This document shows, piece after piece, positions 25,966 through 35,047 of a stretch of 64,000 bases of DNA. The translations under genes were made by a program, and so were the position numbers. Source of the DNA: Syntrophobacter fumaroxidans MPOB (GTDB lineage Bacteria > Desulfobacterota > Syntrophobacteria > Syntrophobacterales > Syntrophobacteraceae); the NCBI RefSeq assembly GCF_000014965.1, contig NC_008554.1, forward strand, positions 372,001 to 436,000, written 5' to 3'. The notes below the pieces were generated by a model. It was given only the letters and a program-made list of their open reading frames with translations. It searched no databases and was not told where the DNA came from. Each line of letters starts with the position of its first letter. Position 1 is the first letter of the stretch.

Positions 25966-26438
25966 GGCTGCAATCCCCGTGAGGGCTTTCCGGCATGGGA
26001 ATCCCGTTTGAGACGGTCCCGTTCGGTCGCCTGACCGATGGAAATCCTGCCAGGTTACGGTTCGGCCGTTGCGGGGGGAAGAGCTTCTCTTGCTCGCGCC
26101 CGGCCCGGCATCACGACGCGGAAAAGAGCAACGCTTCGTTGGATTGCTCCGCATCCGTTTCCGGTTTGCGGATTCGCTTCCATCCGCACGGGAACGGTTG
26201 CGAGCCGGGGATTCACAACGAAGCGCGAAAAGCCTTTGCCTCGATCCCGCGCGGGCGCGAGTCCGGGAAGGCACTCCGGCCTGCCGGTTCTTGCCGGAAT
26301 GACGGCCGCATTTTCTCACAAACCGGGCGTAAAGAAAACAAAATGGGAAGGCGGCAGGACGGACCGGATCGCTTTGCCGATGTTCCTGCCGCCGTCAGTT
26401 TCGCGGGACTCGCGGGCGGGGGAATGCTCGAAATTCGA
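25966..26438. other. Gene-less spacer between cydB and the PilZ gene
   Basis: About 470 bp. The frames crossing it are shadows. No clear terminator of the cyd operon is visible. Confidence 0.4.
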
Positions 26439-27479
26439 TCAATAGGCTTCGTCGTGCAGGGATTCCCCGTCTTCCAGACGGCTTTTGAAGAGCCGGTAGG
26501 CCCAGGTCTGGTAGGCAAGCACCACGGGCACGAAGACGAGAGCCACGACGAGCATGATCCTGAGGGTGAGGGGGCTCGACGACGCATTGTGCACGTTCAC
26601 GCTGAAGGCCGGATCGAGCGACGACGGGAGCAGGTTCGGATAGAGCCCCGCCACTCCGAACAGGGTCACGCCCACGATGAACACGCTGGATGCAAACCAC
26701 GCCCTCCAATACCGCCGCTTGACGATGCCGACGCGAATGAACGCGAGGGCGGCGATGGTGATGACCGGAATGAGGACGATGGGGACCGCGAAGAGCATCG
26801 GTTCCTTGAGATAGTTGTCATAGAGCCGGGTGGCATACCACGTGGCCACGAGGAAACCGACCGCGGCCACGGCGAGCACGATCCAGAGCTTCTCCGCAAG
26901 CCGCGCGGCACGCGCGTGCAATTCGCCGTCGGACTTCAGGGTCAGCCACAGGGAGCCGTGCACCGTGAACATCAGGACGAACAGCACGCCTCCGAAGATG
27001 CCGTAAGGGTTGAGGAGGGTGAGAAGACTGCCCTGGAAGACGCCCTCGCCATCGATGGGAATGCCTTTGAAGATGTTGGCGAACGCCACCCCGAGCAGCA
27101 GTGCGGCGGCGAAGCTCCCGACCGTCAGGCAGGTGTCCCAGGTTTTTCGCCAGCGCTCGCTCGCCAGGTGCGATCGGTATTCAAGCGCGATGCCGCGGAA
27201 GATCAAGGCGAACAGGACGAGCATCAGCGCCGAGTACAGACCGCTGAACATCACGGCGTAGGCAACCGGAAACGCGGCGAAGGTGACCCCGCCCGCCGTG
27301 ATCAGCCATACTTCATTCCCGTCCCAGAAGGGGCCCATGGCGCGATAGATGGTGCGCCGGTCGTTTTCACCCCTGGCGAGAACCGGCATGAGGGCGCCGA
27401 GTCCGAGGTCGAAGCCGTCCAGCATGAAGTAGATCGCCCACAACACACCCCACAACACAAACCAGATCGATTCGAGCAT
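26439..27479 (-). CDS. cydB: Cytochrome bd quinol oxidase subunit II (CydB)
   Basis: The 346-residue membrane protein has about nine transmembrane helices. The start FVLWGVLWAIYFMLDGFDLG with Asp-Gly-Phe-Asp-Leu-Gly is diagnostic of CydB. Also seen is GPFWDGNEVWLITAGGVTFA. With CydA it reduces O2 to water using quinol without pumping protons; in strict anaerobes it mainly serves oxygen defence. It follows cydA by 14 nt. It is last of a group that seems to start at a sigma-54 promoter. Confidence 0.95.
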   Translation of the reverse strand: MLESIWFVLWGVLWAIYFMLDGFDLGLGALMPVLARGENDRRTIYRAMGPFWDGNEVWLITAGGVTFAAFPVAYAVMFSGLYSALMLVLFALIFRGIALEYRSHLASERWRKTWDTCLTVGSFAAALLLGVAFANIFKGIPIDGEGVFQGSLLTLLNPYGIFGGVLFVLMFTVHGSLWLTLKSDGELHARAARLAEKLWIVLAVAAVGFLVATWYATRLYDNYLKEPMLFAVPIVLIPVITIAALAFIRVGIVKRRYWRAWFASSVFIVGVTLFGVAGLYPNLLPSSLDPAFSVNVHNASSSPLTLRIMLVVALVFVPVVLAYQTWAYRLFKSRLEDGESLHDEAY

Positions 27480-27493
27480 GTCGGATTCCTCCC

Positions 27494-28813
27494 TTACTGC
27501 GCCGTGGCCGGATGGGTTTCGGGCCCCTTGCGGGCGGTGGAGACAATGAGGGTGAAGGCTGCAATTCCCAGCAACGTGTACACCACGATGAACCCGAGGA
27601 ATGAGGCCCAGACCTGCGACGCGCTCAGTTTGGAAACGGCGTCGGCGGTTTTCATCACCCCGTAAACCACCCAGGGCTGGCGTCCTACCTCGGCGAGCGC
27701 CCAGCCGGCCTGGATGGCCAGGTAGGGAAGAGGCACGGCGAACAGCATGAGCTTGAGGTACCGGGGACTTTCCATCAGCCGGTCTCGCCGTATCCAGCCG
27801 TAGGCGGTGAGAAAAAGAAACAGGAAGCCCAGAGAGATCATGATCCGGAACGCCGCGAAGGGCAGCGTGACCGGCGGCCGTTCCTCGGGAGGAAAGTCTT
27901 TGAGGCCCTTCACCGTGGCCTTGGGATCGTGATAGGCCAGCATGCTCAGAGCGCCCGGAATGGTGCCGAACACTGCGAGATTGGTTTCATTCTTCTCGTC
28001 CGGGATGAGGAAAAGGTGTTGGGGCGCTTGCGCGGTGGTGTCCCAGAGCGCCTCCATGGCGGCAAGCTTGGCGGGTTGCACCCTGGCCACCTCCGCCCCG
28101 TGCATATGTCCCTGAACCACCTCGACGACGGCGAAAATCAAGCCGAAGGTGACCGCCATGCGAAACGACCTGGTGAAAAACGCGACGTGCTGCTTGCGCA
28201 GCAGATGATAAGCGCTGATTCCCATCATGAAAAACGCGGTGAGGATGTAGGCCGCGCCCAGGGTGTGCACGATTTCGTTGAGTGCGAAGGACTGCGTGAC
28301 GATCGCCGTAAAGTCGGTCAATTCAGCCCTGCCGTTGCGGATCGTGTAACCGACCGGGTGCTGCATCCAGGCATTGGCGATCAGGATCCAGAAGGCCGAC
28401 ACGTTGGAGGCGACGGCAACCAGCCAGATGGTCGCCGCATGAGCCTTAGGCGACAGCCGCTTCCATCCCAGCGCCCACACGGCGATGAAAGTCGATTCCA
28501 GGAAGAAAGCCACCGTTGCCTCGATGGCCAGCAGCGAGCCGAAGATATCGCCCACATAGCGTGAATACCGCGACCAGTTGGTGCCGAACTGGAATTCCAG
28601 CGTGATGCCCGTGACGACGCCGATGGCGAAATTGATGAGGAAAATCTTTCCCCAGAAACGCGCCATGTTTCTGTATTCCTCGTCGCCGGTGCGAACGTAA
28701 ATGGTTTCCATGACGGCGATCAGGATGGAAAGCCCCAGCGTAAGAGGGACGAACAGAAAGTGAAAAAAGGTCGCAGCGGCAAATTGCAGCCTCGAAAGCA
28801 TCAGGACGTCCAT
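27494..28813 (-). CDS. cydA: Cytochrome bd quinol oxidase subunit I (CydA)
   Basis: The 439-residue subunit carries the three hemes. Key parts: SRLQFAAATFFHFLFVPLTL with the heme b595 His, SLLAIEATVAFFLESTF with the two buried Glu, and EVGRQPWVVYG, the GRQPW motif. The quinol loop is of the short type. Two ATGs are adjacent (28816 and 28813); 28813 gives better spacing to GGGAGGAG, so it is used. The gene follows the flavodoxin gene by about 70 nt and is co-directional with it. Confidence 0.95.
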   Translation of the reverse strand: MDVLMLSRLQFAAATFFHFLFVPLTLGLSILIAVMETIYVRTGDEEYRNMARFWGKIFLINFAIGVVTGITLEFQFGTNWSRYSRYVGDIFGSLLAIEATVAFFLESTFIAVWALGWKRLSPKAHAATIWLVAVASNVSAFWILIANAWMQHPVGYTIRNGRAELTDFTAIVTQSFALNEIVHTLGAAYILTAFFMMGISAYHLLRKQHVAFFTRSFRMAVTFGLIFAVVEVVQGHMHGAEVARVQPAKLAAMEALWDTTAQAPQHLFLIPDEKNETNLAVFGTIPGALSMLAYHDPKATVKGLKDFPPEERPPVTLPFAAFRIMISLGFLFLFLTAYGWIRRDRLMESPRYLKLMLFAVPLPYLAIQAGWALAEVGRQPWVVYGVMKTADAVSKLSASQVWASFLGFIVVYTLLGIAAFTLIVSTARKGPETHPATAQ

Positions 28814-28884
28814 CATACTCCTCCCTTGCCGTGATGGTTCATACCTGCATCAAAAGCAAGAAACCCGAAACCGCATGAAAATGC

Positions 28885-29340
28885 CTATGCCTTGGGTGCC
28901 GCCGGACCCAGTTTCGCGGCAATCTGCCTGCCGTAATCCTCCGCGGTCTTCGCCGCTCCGCTCTCCGATGCGGACTTCACCCTGAGAGGACCCCCGACCA
29001 TCTCCATGCCGAAGAGATTCTTCATGGTATCGAAAATTCTTCCGGGGGCTTCCCCGCTCCACCCGAAGGCCCCGAAACTCCCGCCGACTTTCCCTGCGAG
29101 ATTGAGATTCTCGAGTGAAAACAAAAAAGTTTTCATGGACTGCATCATTTCACCGTGATAGGTCGCCGATCCGAGCACGAGCGCATCGAAATCGTCGGTC
29201 TTGAGTCCCTTGAAGCCGGCCTCCGTGACGTTCAAAAGCACGGGTTCGACGTTTCCCGCACGGAGTCCCTGCGCAATCAGTTCCGCGATCTTGCGGGTCT
29301 GATTCAGGCGCGTCGCATACACGATAAGTGCCTTAGCCAT
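28885..29340 (-). CDS. Flavodoxin-domain protein
   Basis: The 151-residue protein starts MAKALIVYATRLNQTRKIAE, a flavodoxin FMN loop of the T-R-x-x-T-R-K-I type, followed by FDALVLGSATYHGEMMQSMK and GSFGAFGWSGEAPGRIFDTM. It resembles the flavodoxin half of flavo-diiron oxygen reductases but lacks the beta-lactamase-like half. It should carry electrons, perhaps for oxygen or radical detoxification, which fits its place beside cydAB. It is 72 nt downstream of the small conserved gene and likely in the same transcript. Confidence 0.9.
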   Translation of the reverse strand: MAKALIVYATRLNQTRKIAELIAQGLRAGNVEPVLLNVTEAGFKGLKTDDFDALVLGSATYHGEMMQSMKTFLFSLENLNLAGKVGGSFGAFGWSGEAPGRIFDTMKNLFGMEMVGGPLRVKSASESGAAKTAEDYGRQIAAKLGPAAPKA

Positions 29341-29412
29341 CGTTTTTCCTCTCTTTTGTCGGCGCAGGCCGGTGTCTCGCTTCCGGTCCGTTCGAAAAAG
29401 GCCTGCCTGGTT

Positions 29413-29721
29413 TCATTTTGAAGCGGTCCCGGCCGGTTTTCCGCGGGACTTCCCGCGGCCGCTATTCCGTGCGCTTGCCCCCCGACCGGAAGGAGCGCGC
29501 GCTCCGCGGAGCGGCTGTTCCGGTCCCGAGGGTCCCTGCCGCGCGTGGAGCTCCCGTTCCTCCTCGGCGAGTCTTCTGATCTTGAACGCCGAATCCCGCA
29601 GCACGCCGCAAAGCACCCCGCAGCCGCGATCCTCCCGGGTCCGATCCCCTTCGTCGGCGATGCTTATCATCTTCTCGACCAGTTCGAGCGTCCTCTCGAT
29701 GAACACGTCACCCGGCCTCAT
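29413..29721 (-). CDS. Small conserved protein of anaerobes, unknown function
   Basis: The 102-residue protein has a conserved-looking N-terminal part, MRPGDVFIERTLELVEKMIS then EDRGCGVLCGVLRDSAFKIR, followed by a basic, probably disordered tail. I recall similar short proteins (ELVEKM...EDxGCGVLYGxxRDSAxKI) in sulfate reducers, but have no function for them. The Cys-Gly-Val-Leu-Cys pair could bind metal. The frame continues upstream, but ATG 29721 lies 48 nt downstream of the expected start of transcription from the sigma-54 promoter at 29780-29794 and is downstream of AGGAGGAG. Confidence 0.7.
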   Translation of the reverse strand: MRPGDVFIERTLELVEKMISIADEGDRTREDRGCGVLCGVLRDSAFKIRRLAEEERELHARQGPSGPEQPLRGARAPSGRGASARNSGRGKSRGKPAGTASK

Positions 29722-29779
29722 GCCTTCGCTCCGTCTCCTCCTGATTGCAGTTGTGTGTTCCTGCGCGTTTTCCAATAAA

Positions 29780-29794
29780 GGCAAGTTGCGTGCC
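29780..29794 (-). promoter_or_regulatory. Sigma-54 (-24/-12) promoter
   Basis: Read on the minus strand, GGCACGCAACTTGCC has the invariant GG and GC separated by 10 bases and matches the TGGCACG-N4-TTGC consensus closely. It faces the 29721 gene, the flavodoxin gene and cydAB, and lies downstream of a sigma-54 activator gene. Confidence 0.8.
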
Positions 29795-29887
29795 GGGACA
29801 ATGCGTCTTGTGTGAAAAATAAATTCAATGATTTCGGTGAGCTGCGTTTGGCGGGCCGGGAATGACGGTCGGAAAGGGCGGATGGGT

Positions 29888-29993
29888 GAGACACCTTCGA
29901 GACACTCGACAAGGAACGGGAAATCAGCCTCATCCTGCCTTCCACGGCCGCATCGGCGAAAGCGGACAATGTCTCGCAATGTCTCCTGAGACA
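29888..29993. promoter_or_regulatory. TGTCTC/GAGACA array, candidate upstream activator sites
   Basis: GAGACA occurs at 29888-29893 and 29899-29904 (11 bp apart, one helix turn), and TGTCTC at 29970-29975 and 29980-29985, the latter facing GAGACA at 29988-29993 as a TGTCTC-CT-GAGACA palindrome. The array lies about 95-200 bp upstream of the -24/-12 promoter, the normal range for sigma-54 enhancer sites, and next to the activator gene. Confidence 0.65.
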
Positions 29994-30001
29994 CAACTGT
30001 A

Positions 30002-31339
30002 TCATGGGACGTTTTCGAAATCGTCCAGGAAACGATAGAGCGTGGCACGGCCCACCCCGAGGAGCCTGGCTGCCCGCGCTTTGTTGCCCCCGCTCTGTTT
30101 GAGGGCGGCGGCAACGGAGTCCCGGTCGAGTTTGCGCGCGGGACCGGGCTTGCAGATCGGCGCGGTTCGCGCCAGTTCGAGCGGCAGGTCGTCGACGTGG
30201 AGGGTCGAGCCCCTGGATTTGACCAACGCGAAATAGACGGCGTTTTGAAGTTCCCGCACGTTTCCGGGCCAGGAATAGTCCATCATGGCGGCCAGGGCGT
30301 CTTCGGAAAGGACGGCCGATTTTTGTCCGCGTTTCACGGCCTGTTCAAGAAAGTGAGCAGCGAGCAGGGGGATGTCGTTCTTGCGTTCTCTCAACGGCGG
30401 TATGCGGATCGGCACGACGTTGAGCCGATAATACAGGTCTTCACGGAAGTTGTGGGATTCCACTTCCTTTTTCAGGTCACGGTTGGACGCGCTGATGACC
30501 CTTACGTCCACGACGATGGTCGATTCCCCGCCGACGCGTGTGAAAGTGCCTTCCTGGAGCACGCGCAGGAGCTTGACCTGCATGAACCTGGGAAGCTCCG
30601 AGACCTCATCGAGGAAAATGCTGCCGCCGTGGGCCAGTTCGAAACGTCCCTTCTTGTCGCGAATGGCGCCGGTGAAAGCGCCCTTGACATGTCCGAACAA
30701 TTCGCTCTCGAGCAGCCCTTCGGGCAGCGCGCCGCAGTTGACGGGAACGAACGGCCCCCCGCCCCGGTGGCTCTCGTTGTGAATGGCTGCCGCCGCCAGT
30801 TCCTTGCCCGTTCCCGTTTCACCGGAAATGTGCACCGGGAAGTCATTGGTGGCCAGGTCGCGGATCTGGTCGAACACCTGGAGCATCTTGTGATCCTTCC
30901 CGATGATGCCCGCGAAACTGTTGATTTCCCCCAGGCGCAGCTTCATTCCGAAAAGATCGGTGAGATCGCGGAAGGCGGCCAGGACTCCGAGGAAACGTCC
31001 ATCTTCGTCGACCATGCCCGTGACGGACATTTCGATCCGCCTGGGCTCGCCCTTGCGGGTGAGGATGTTGACGACGTAACTCTTGTGATCGATGAGGTCC
31101 GGGCTTTCACCGCAAAAGGAGCAGCGCTGCCCGCAGAAAGGCGATCCGAAAACCTCGTGGCAGTCCCTGCCGATCACCTCTTCCCGCGCATACCCGGTGA
31201 TGTTCTCCGCCGCGCGATTAAAGAACAGGATCCGCCGGTTCCTGTCGTGCGAGATGATCCCTTCCATCAGGTTGTCCAGAATGTGTTCCAGGTTCCTCTT
31301 GTCGGCAAGGATTCTGTCAAAGGCACGATCGCTCATCAC
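30002..31339 (-). CDS. Sigma-54-dependent transcriptional activator with PAS sensor
   Basis: The 445-residue regulator has three domains. A PAS domain (residues about 12-130) holds a cysteine cluster, C-X8-C-X3-C-X2-C in DCHEVFGSPFCGQRCSFCGE. The AAA+ domain (about 145-375) has Walker A GETGTGKE, the sigma-54 contact loop GAFTGA and an intact arginine-finger region. A Fis-type helix-turn-helix closes the protein (KARAARLLGVGRATLYRFLD). It should remodel the sigma-54 closed complex when the PAS domain senses its signal; the cysteines suggest redox or metal sensing. It lies just upstream of the -24/-12 promoter and the TGTCTC array, so it probably controls the cydAB group. Confidence 0.93.
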   Translation of the reverse strand: MMSDRAFDRILADKRNLEHILDNLMEGIISHDRNRRILFFNRAAENITGYAREEVIGRDCHEVFGSPFCGQRCSFCGESPDLIDHKSYVVNILTRKGEPRRIEMSVTGMVDEDGRFLGVLAAFRDLTDLFGMKLRLGEINSFAGIIGKDHKMLQVFDQIRDLATNDFPVHISGETGTGKELAAAAIHNESHRGGGPFVPVNCGALPEGLLESELFGHVKGAFTGAIRDKKGRFELAHGGSIFLDEVSELPRFMQVKLLRVLQEGTFTRVGGESTIVVDVRVISASNRDLKKEVESHNFREDLYYRLNVVPIRIPPLRERKNDIPLLAAHFLEQAVKRGQKSAVLSEDALAAMMDYSWPGNVRELQNAVYFALVKSRGSTLHVDDLPLELARTAPICKPGPARKLDRDSVAAALKQSGGNKARAARLLGVGRATLYRFLDDFENVP

Positions 31340-31851
31340 ACCCTCATTTCCGTGCGGATTGTCGGCAGACGGGAAGTAGTCGGAAAATAAAGGTATTCAT
31401 GCCTCGCCTCCTGTGCAGGGGGCATGGCCGGTTACCTTTAACCACCCCTTTTCCAATGGTGGTGGAGTAAGGCGAGCATCATGCGGAATTCCCCAATAGA
31501 CACCGTTCGTGGGTGACGCCGCGGTCACGGAGAATTGCAGGGAAATTGCCTGCTCTCGTCTACGAGGTGCCGCTCCAGGCAAGACAATTATCCAGTAGCA
31601 TCGATTCTCGATGTCTCACGGGTGAGGCACGACCCTCACGAAAAACCGAGCGCGCAACGCTCCGACTACGCGCCAAGGGCAGGTGATCGGCGACGCCTCT
31701 CGTTCTCGATGCCTGGAGACCGTTCTCGCCCCTCCTGATCCTGCCGGGTCCGTGAAAAACCCTGCATAGATATCTAATACCGGATGAAAGGGACTGCAAG
31801 CCGATGGCAGAGAATGCGCGTGCGGCAAGATGGGCGGCCACGCGCGGATTT
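31340..31851. other. Gene-less region between Hsp70 and the sigma-54 activator
   Basis: About 510 bp. Contains a short inverted repeat CCACC ... GGTGG near 31441-31464 and the upstream region of the activator gene. No supported coding frame. Confidence 0.4.
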
Positions 31852-34767
31852 TCACGGCTCGACCGTCTCCGCCCCCTCCACCACGATGAGCCCCGAAGGC
31901 AGCGATTCGCCGTAGAGCCATTCACGCTCCGTTCCCTCGAGGTCCGTACGGGCATCGTTGACGAGCGCGCGCAAGTGGCTCGTCCCGGGAATCGACTCGA
32001 GACGGCGGAGTACTCTGTCGCGGTCCGCGCGATCGAGGTCCCGGGCTCGGTCGCCCGTGAGCCTCGAAAGGGAGACCAGGGTTCGGGCAAGGGGCTGGGT
32101 GGGCTCGAGGTCCAGGTCGAGGAGGGCGGCCAGCCAGAGAGCCGCTTCTTCGCGGGGCACGGTTTGATCCAGAGGACCGTAGAACGGGACGCGTGCCCCG
32201 AACCGGGCGAACGTCCAGAGTTCCTGGGGCCGAGGGGCGCCTCGTTGGAGCCGTCGCAGCATGAGACGCCCGAGGCTTGTCTTGACGGCGGCCGGCAGCC
32301 GTTCGAGGTTTGCAAGCATCATCCAGGTCTCGAGTTCTTCCTGGACCGTCCGGGGAGCGCCTCCTTTGCGCGTGGTCCCCTTTTTCCGTTGCTCCTCGAG
32401 TTGGAGCCCGGGGAGCACCTCCTGGCAGATGCGCTGTTGTTGGCCGGCGCTGAGGCCCCCGGCCGCCCGTCTCCAGAAGATCCACCATTCGGAGCGGTTC
32501 TGTGGTTGCCGAGCGAAGCTCAGTCCCGCGGGATACAGCTTCCAGGCTTCCTTTGCGCGCCACTCGTCGAGCGGGTCGCCGTATCCGGGACGCAGGCAGA
32601 ACCCAAGCAGGTTCAACCAGCGCGCTTCGTGCTGCGCGGTCAGGGAACGCCCCTCCCGGTCTTCGAGCAAGGCGTCGGCCAGCTTGCGAACGAGCGATGC
32701 GGGCCATCTCTCCCGCTTCACTTCGAAGATCTCCACCAAGTCCTTCACCAGCCGTTCGGGAGGGCGCAGAGTCCTCCCGGCGCTCCTTCGGAAAACCGCG
32801 GCAATCGCTGCCCCGGCCTCGTCGATGCGGCCCGCCTCGAATGTCTCCCCGGCCGGCGACGGCCGGGTTTCATCCTCGGCGTTGTGCCGGACGTCGAACT
32901 GAAGCTGCCAGCGGTGAGGACCCGATGTCGAACGGCACCAAAGCTCCAGGGTGCCGATATCGGTGAGATGAACCGCAAGGCGCACCGGAAGTGCTGCCGC
33001 TGAGCCTTTCCGTCCGTACCTCAGCGCGGTGCGTATGGGAGGCAGCACCGTGAGCTCATGATTCGGCAGGGACAGGATTTCGCCGGGGCTGTCTCCGATG
33101 CGGGTGCTCGAAGCCAGCACCCCGAAGGAAACCGGTTGATTGGTGCGCACCTGGAATTCGGGCCGTTCAAGCTCGGCTTCGTACCCTTCCTCCGCGCCTC
33201 TCGGCAACAGGCACACGGCGGTGCGGTGTCCTTCCTCCACCGTCCGGTCCCCTGGCGGGGCGACCTCGACGTAGAACGTGCGCGGACTTCCCGCCCCGAC
33301 CCGGACTCCCCGCCCCAATCTTACCCGGCCGTAATAGGCCGCTCCGATCGCCACGGACAGGTCGGGTCGCGGGTTTTCCAGCTCGACGGGCGACCATTCA
33401 TCGCCGGCTTCCGCTCTGAACCACTCCCGAACGACGCGCAGCAGGCGGTCCCGGATGGTCTCCGGGATCAATGCTCCGCCGTTGAAAAGCAGGAAATCGG
33501 GATAGAGCCGGCTGCGTCCCGTTTCCCGGAGCAGAAGCGGGCGGTGCCGCCGCCAGAATGCCGCCATGTGACGCGTCACGGCCGGGTCGCCGACATAGGG
33601 GAGTCCCCCTTCGGACAAAACCGCCCCGGCGGCCGGCGGCGAAACATCGTCCAAGTTTGTGAACGGAAAGAAACCGTCGAGGGTCAGCTCCTTCACCGTT
33701 TCCCGGCTGAGAGTGGCCGTGAGGGTCCCGGCGATGAGCCTGCCTCCGGAACCGACGATGGTGAGGTCCACGGAATCGGGGGCGCTTGGCCGTCCGGCGG
33801 GCGGGCCGGCGCTCTCAACCGTTCCGAGCAGCGTCTCCTTGGCTTTCCGGCAATGGTGCCACAACTGCTGCCACCTTCTCGAATCGAGCCGTCCCGTGCC
33901 GCCCTGCATGACTTCCTCGACATGTCGCGCCAAGGCAAGGTCCATGTTGTCGCCGCCCAGCATGAGGTGCTCTCCCACGGCCAGCCGGTCGAGCCGCAAT
34001 CCCAGCGCGTCTTCGCGGATGGCGATCACGGTGAAGTCCGAAGTCCCGCCTCCCACGTCGCAGACCAGGATCAACTGGCCCGGGCGCATCAGGGTGCGCC
34101 AGTCCGCCTCGTGCTTCCACAGCCAGGCATAGAAGGCCGCAAGAGGCTCTTCGATCAGCACGATCCGGCGAATCCCCGCCTCATGGGCCGCCCGAACCGT
34201 GAGCTCGCGGGCGACCTCATCGAAGGACGCGGGGACGGTCAATACGACCAGCTGTTCTTCCAGGAAGTGCTCCTCGCGCCCATGCGCCATGACCTCGTTC
34301 CATGCCTCCCGGATGTGGAGCAGGATTCGAGAGCTCGCCTCGATGGGCGAGATGCGGTCGAGGTTTTCGGCCGCGCCCCAGGGCAGAATCGCATGGGTGC
34401 GGTCCACCCCGCCGTGGCACAACCATGACTTGGCGGAAGAGACAAGGCGGCCGGGCACAAGGGCTCCCTGTTCGCGTGCGAATTCGCCCACCGCGTAAGA
34501 ACGCTCAGGCGCCCACGGCAGGGCCGTACTCCCGGGGGGAAGCTCGTAGGGGCCCGGAAGATAAAGAAAGGAAGGCAATACCGGACGGTTGCCGAGTTCT
34601 CCAGGTGCAACCAACTGAGGTATCTCGAGAAAACGAACGGCAGCGTCGTCTGCCCCGCTCGCCGACAGGTCCACGTAGCCCACAGCCGAATTCGTGGTCC
34701 CGAGATCGATTCCGATGATATATTGAAAGGAAGGCGTTTCCGCTTCCATGGACGCATTCGCCGTCAT
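31852..34767 (-). CDS. Large Hsp70-family protein (DnaK-related, DUF3731-type C-terminus)
   Basis: The 971-residue protein has an Hsp70/actin-fold ATPase domain: phosphate-1 loop FQYIIGIDLGTTNSAVGYVD near residue 16, phosphate-2 LILVCDVGGGTSDFTVIAIR near 230, and adenosine-side LFNGGALIPETIRDRLLRVV near 430. After about residue 560 there is no DnaK substrate-binding domain; instead a long C-terminal region (DUF3731-like) follows, with PSFDV-like contacts missing. It is much longer than DnaK (about 640). Such proteins often sit beside a DUF2760 gene, as here. The role is probably a specialised chaperone or assembly ATPase. ATG 34767 has GGAAG upstream; a GTG at 34788 is in frame. Confidence 0.87.
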   Translation of the reverse strand: MTANASMEAETPSFQYIIGIDLGTTNSAVGYVDLSASGADDAAVRFLEIPQLVAPGELGNRPVLPSFLYLPGPYELPPGSTALPWAPERSYAVGEFAREQGALVPGRLVSSAKSWLCHGGVDRTHAILPWGAAENLDRISPIEASSRILLHIREAWNEVMAHGREEHFLEEQLVVLTVPASFDEVARELTVRAAHEAGIRRIVLIEEPLAAFYAWLWKHEADWRTLMRPGQLILVCDVGGGTSDFTVIAIREDALGLRLDRLAVGEHLMLGGDNMDLALARHVEEVMQGGTGRLDSRRWQQLWHHCRKAKETLLGTVESAGPPAGRPSAPDSVDLTIVGSGGRLIAGTLTATLSRETVKELTLDGFFPFTNLDDVSPPAAGAVLSEGGLPYVGDPAVTRHMAAFWRRHRPLLLRETGRSRLYPDFLLFNGGALIPETIRDRLLRVVREWFRAEAGDEWSPVELENPRPDLSVAIGAAYYGRVRLGRGVRVGAGSPRTFYVEVAPPGDRTVEEGHRTAVCLLPRGAEEGYEAELERPEFQVRTNQPVSFGVLASSTRIGDSPGEILSLPNHELTVLPPIRTALRYGRKGSAAALPVRLAVHLTDIGTLELWCRSTSGPHRWQLQFDVRHNAEDETRPSPAGETFEAGRIDEAGAAIAAVFRRSAGRTLRPPERLVKDLVEIFEVKRERWPASLVRKLADALLEDREGRSLTAQHEARWLNLLGFCLRPGYGDPLDEWRAKEAWKLYPAGLSFARQPQNRSEWWIFWRRAAGGLSAGQQQRICQEVLPGLQLEEQRKKGTTRKGGAPRTVQEELETWMMLANLERLPAAVKTSLGRLMLRRLQRGAPRPQELWTFARFGARVPFYGPLDQTVPREEAALWLAALLDLDLEPTQPLARTLVSLSRLTGDRARDLDRADRDRVLRRLESIPGTSHLRALVNDARTDLEGTEREWLYGESLPSGLIVVEGAETVEP

Positions 34768-35047
34768 ACGCCAAGACTTCCGTATCACTTCACTTGATTT
34801 ATCGATTTCCCCGCGCGCCGGGCGAAACCATTCGCACCGAATCTCCCCGGTGCCGGTCTGAAACTGTCGGCGGCAGGATTCCTGCCGGCCGTTTATCCAT
34901 CCGAGCCGGAGCGAAAGGCTCCGGTCTGTCCGAATTCAAGCTGTTTTCCCGCCTTCGGCATGAATCCGCATCGCGATTTGGAACGCAACCCCGCAAAAGG
35001 CATCTCCCGAAGCAGGGCTTTCGCGCATCCCGCGGTGCGATGGGCCC

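Noticed and set aside
25995-27665. 556-codon plus-strand frame opposite cydB
   Set aside because: His/Glu/Gly-rich antisense frame; cydB is certain.
30030-30050. GTGGCACG inside the activator gene end as a sigma-54 site
   Set aside because: It lies in the helix-turn-helix coding region and has no -12 element.
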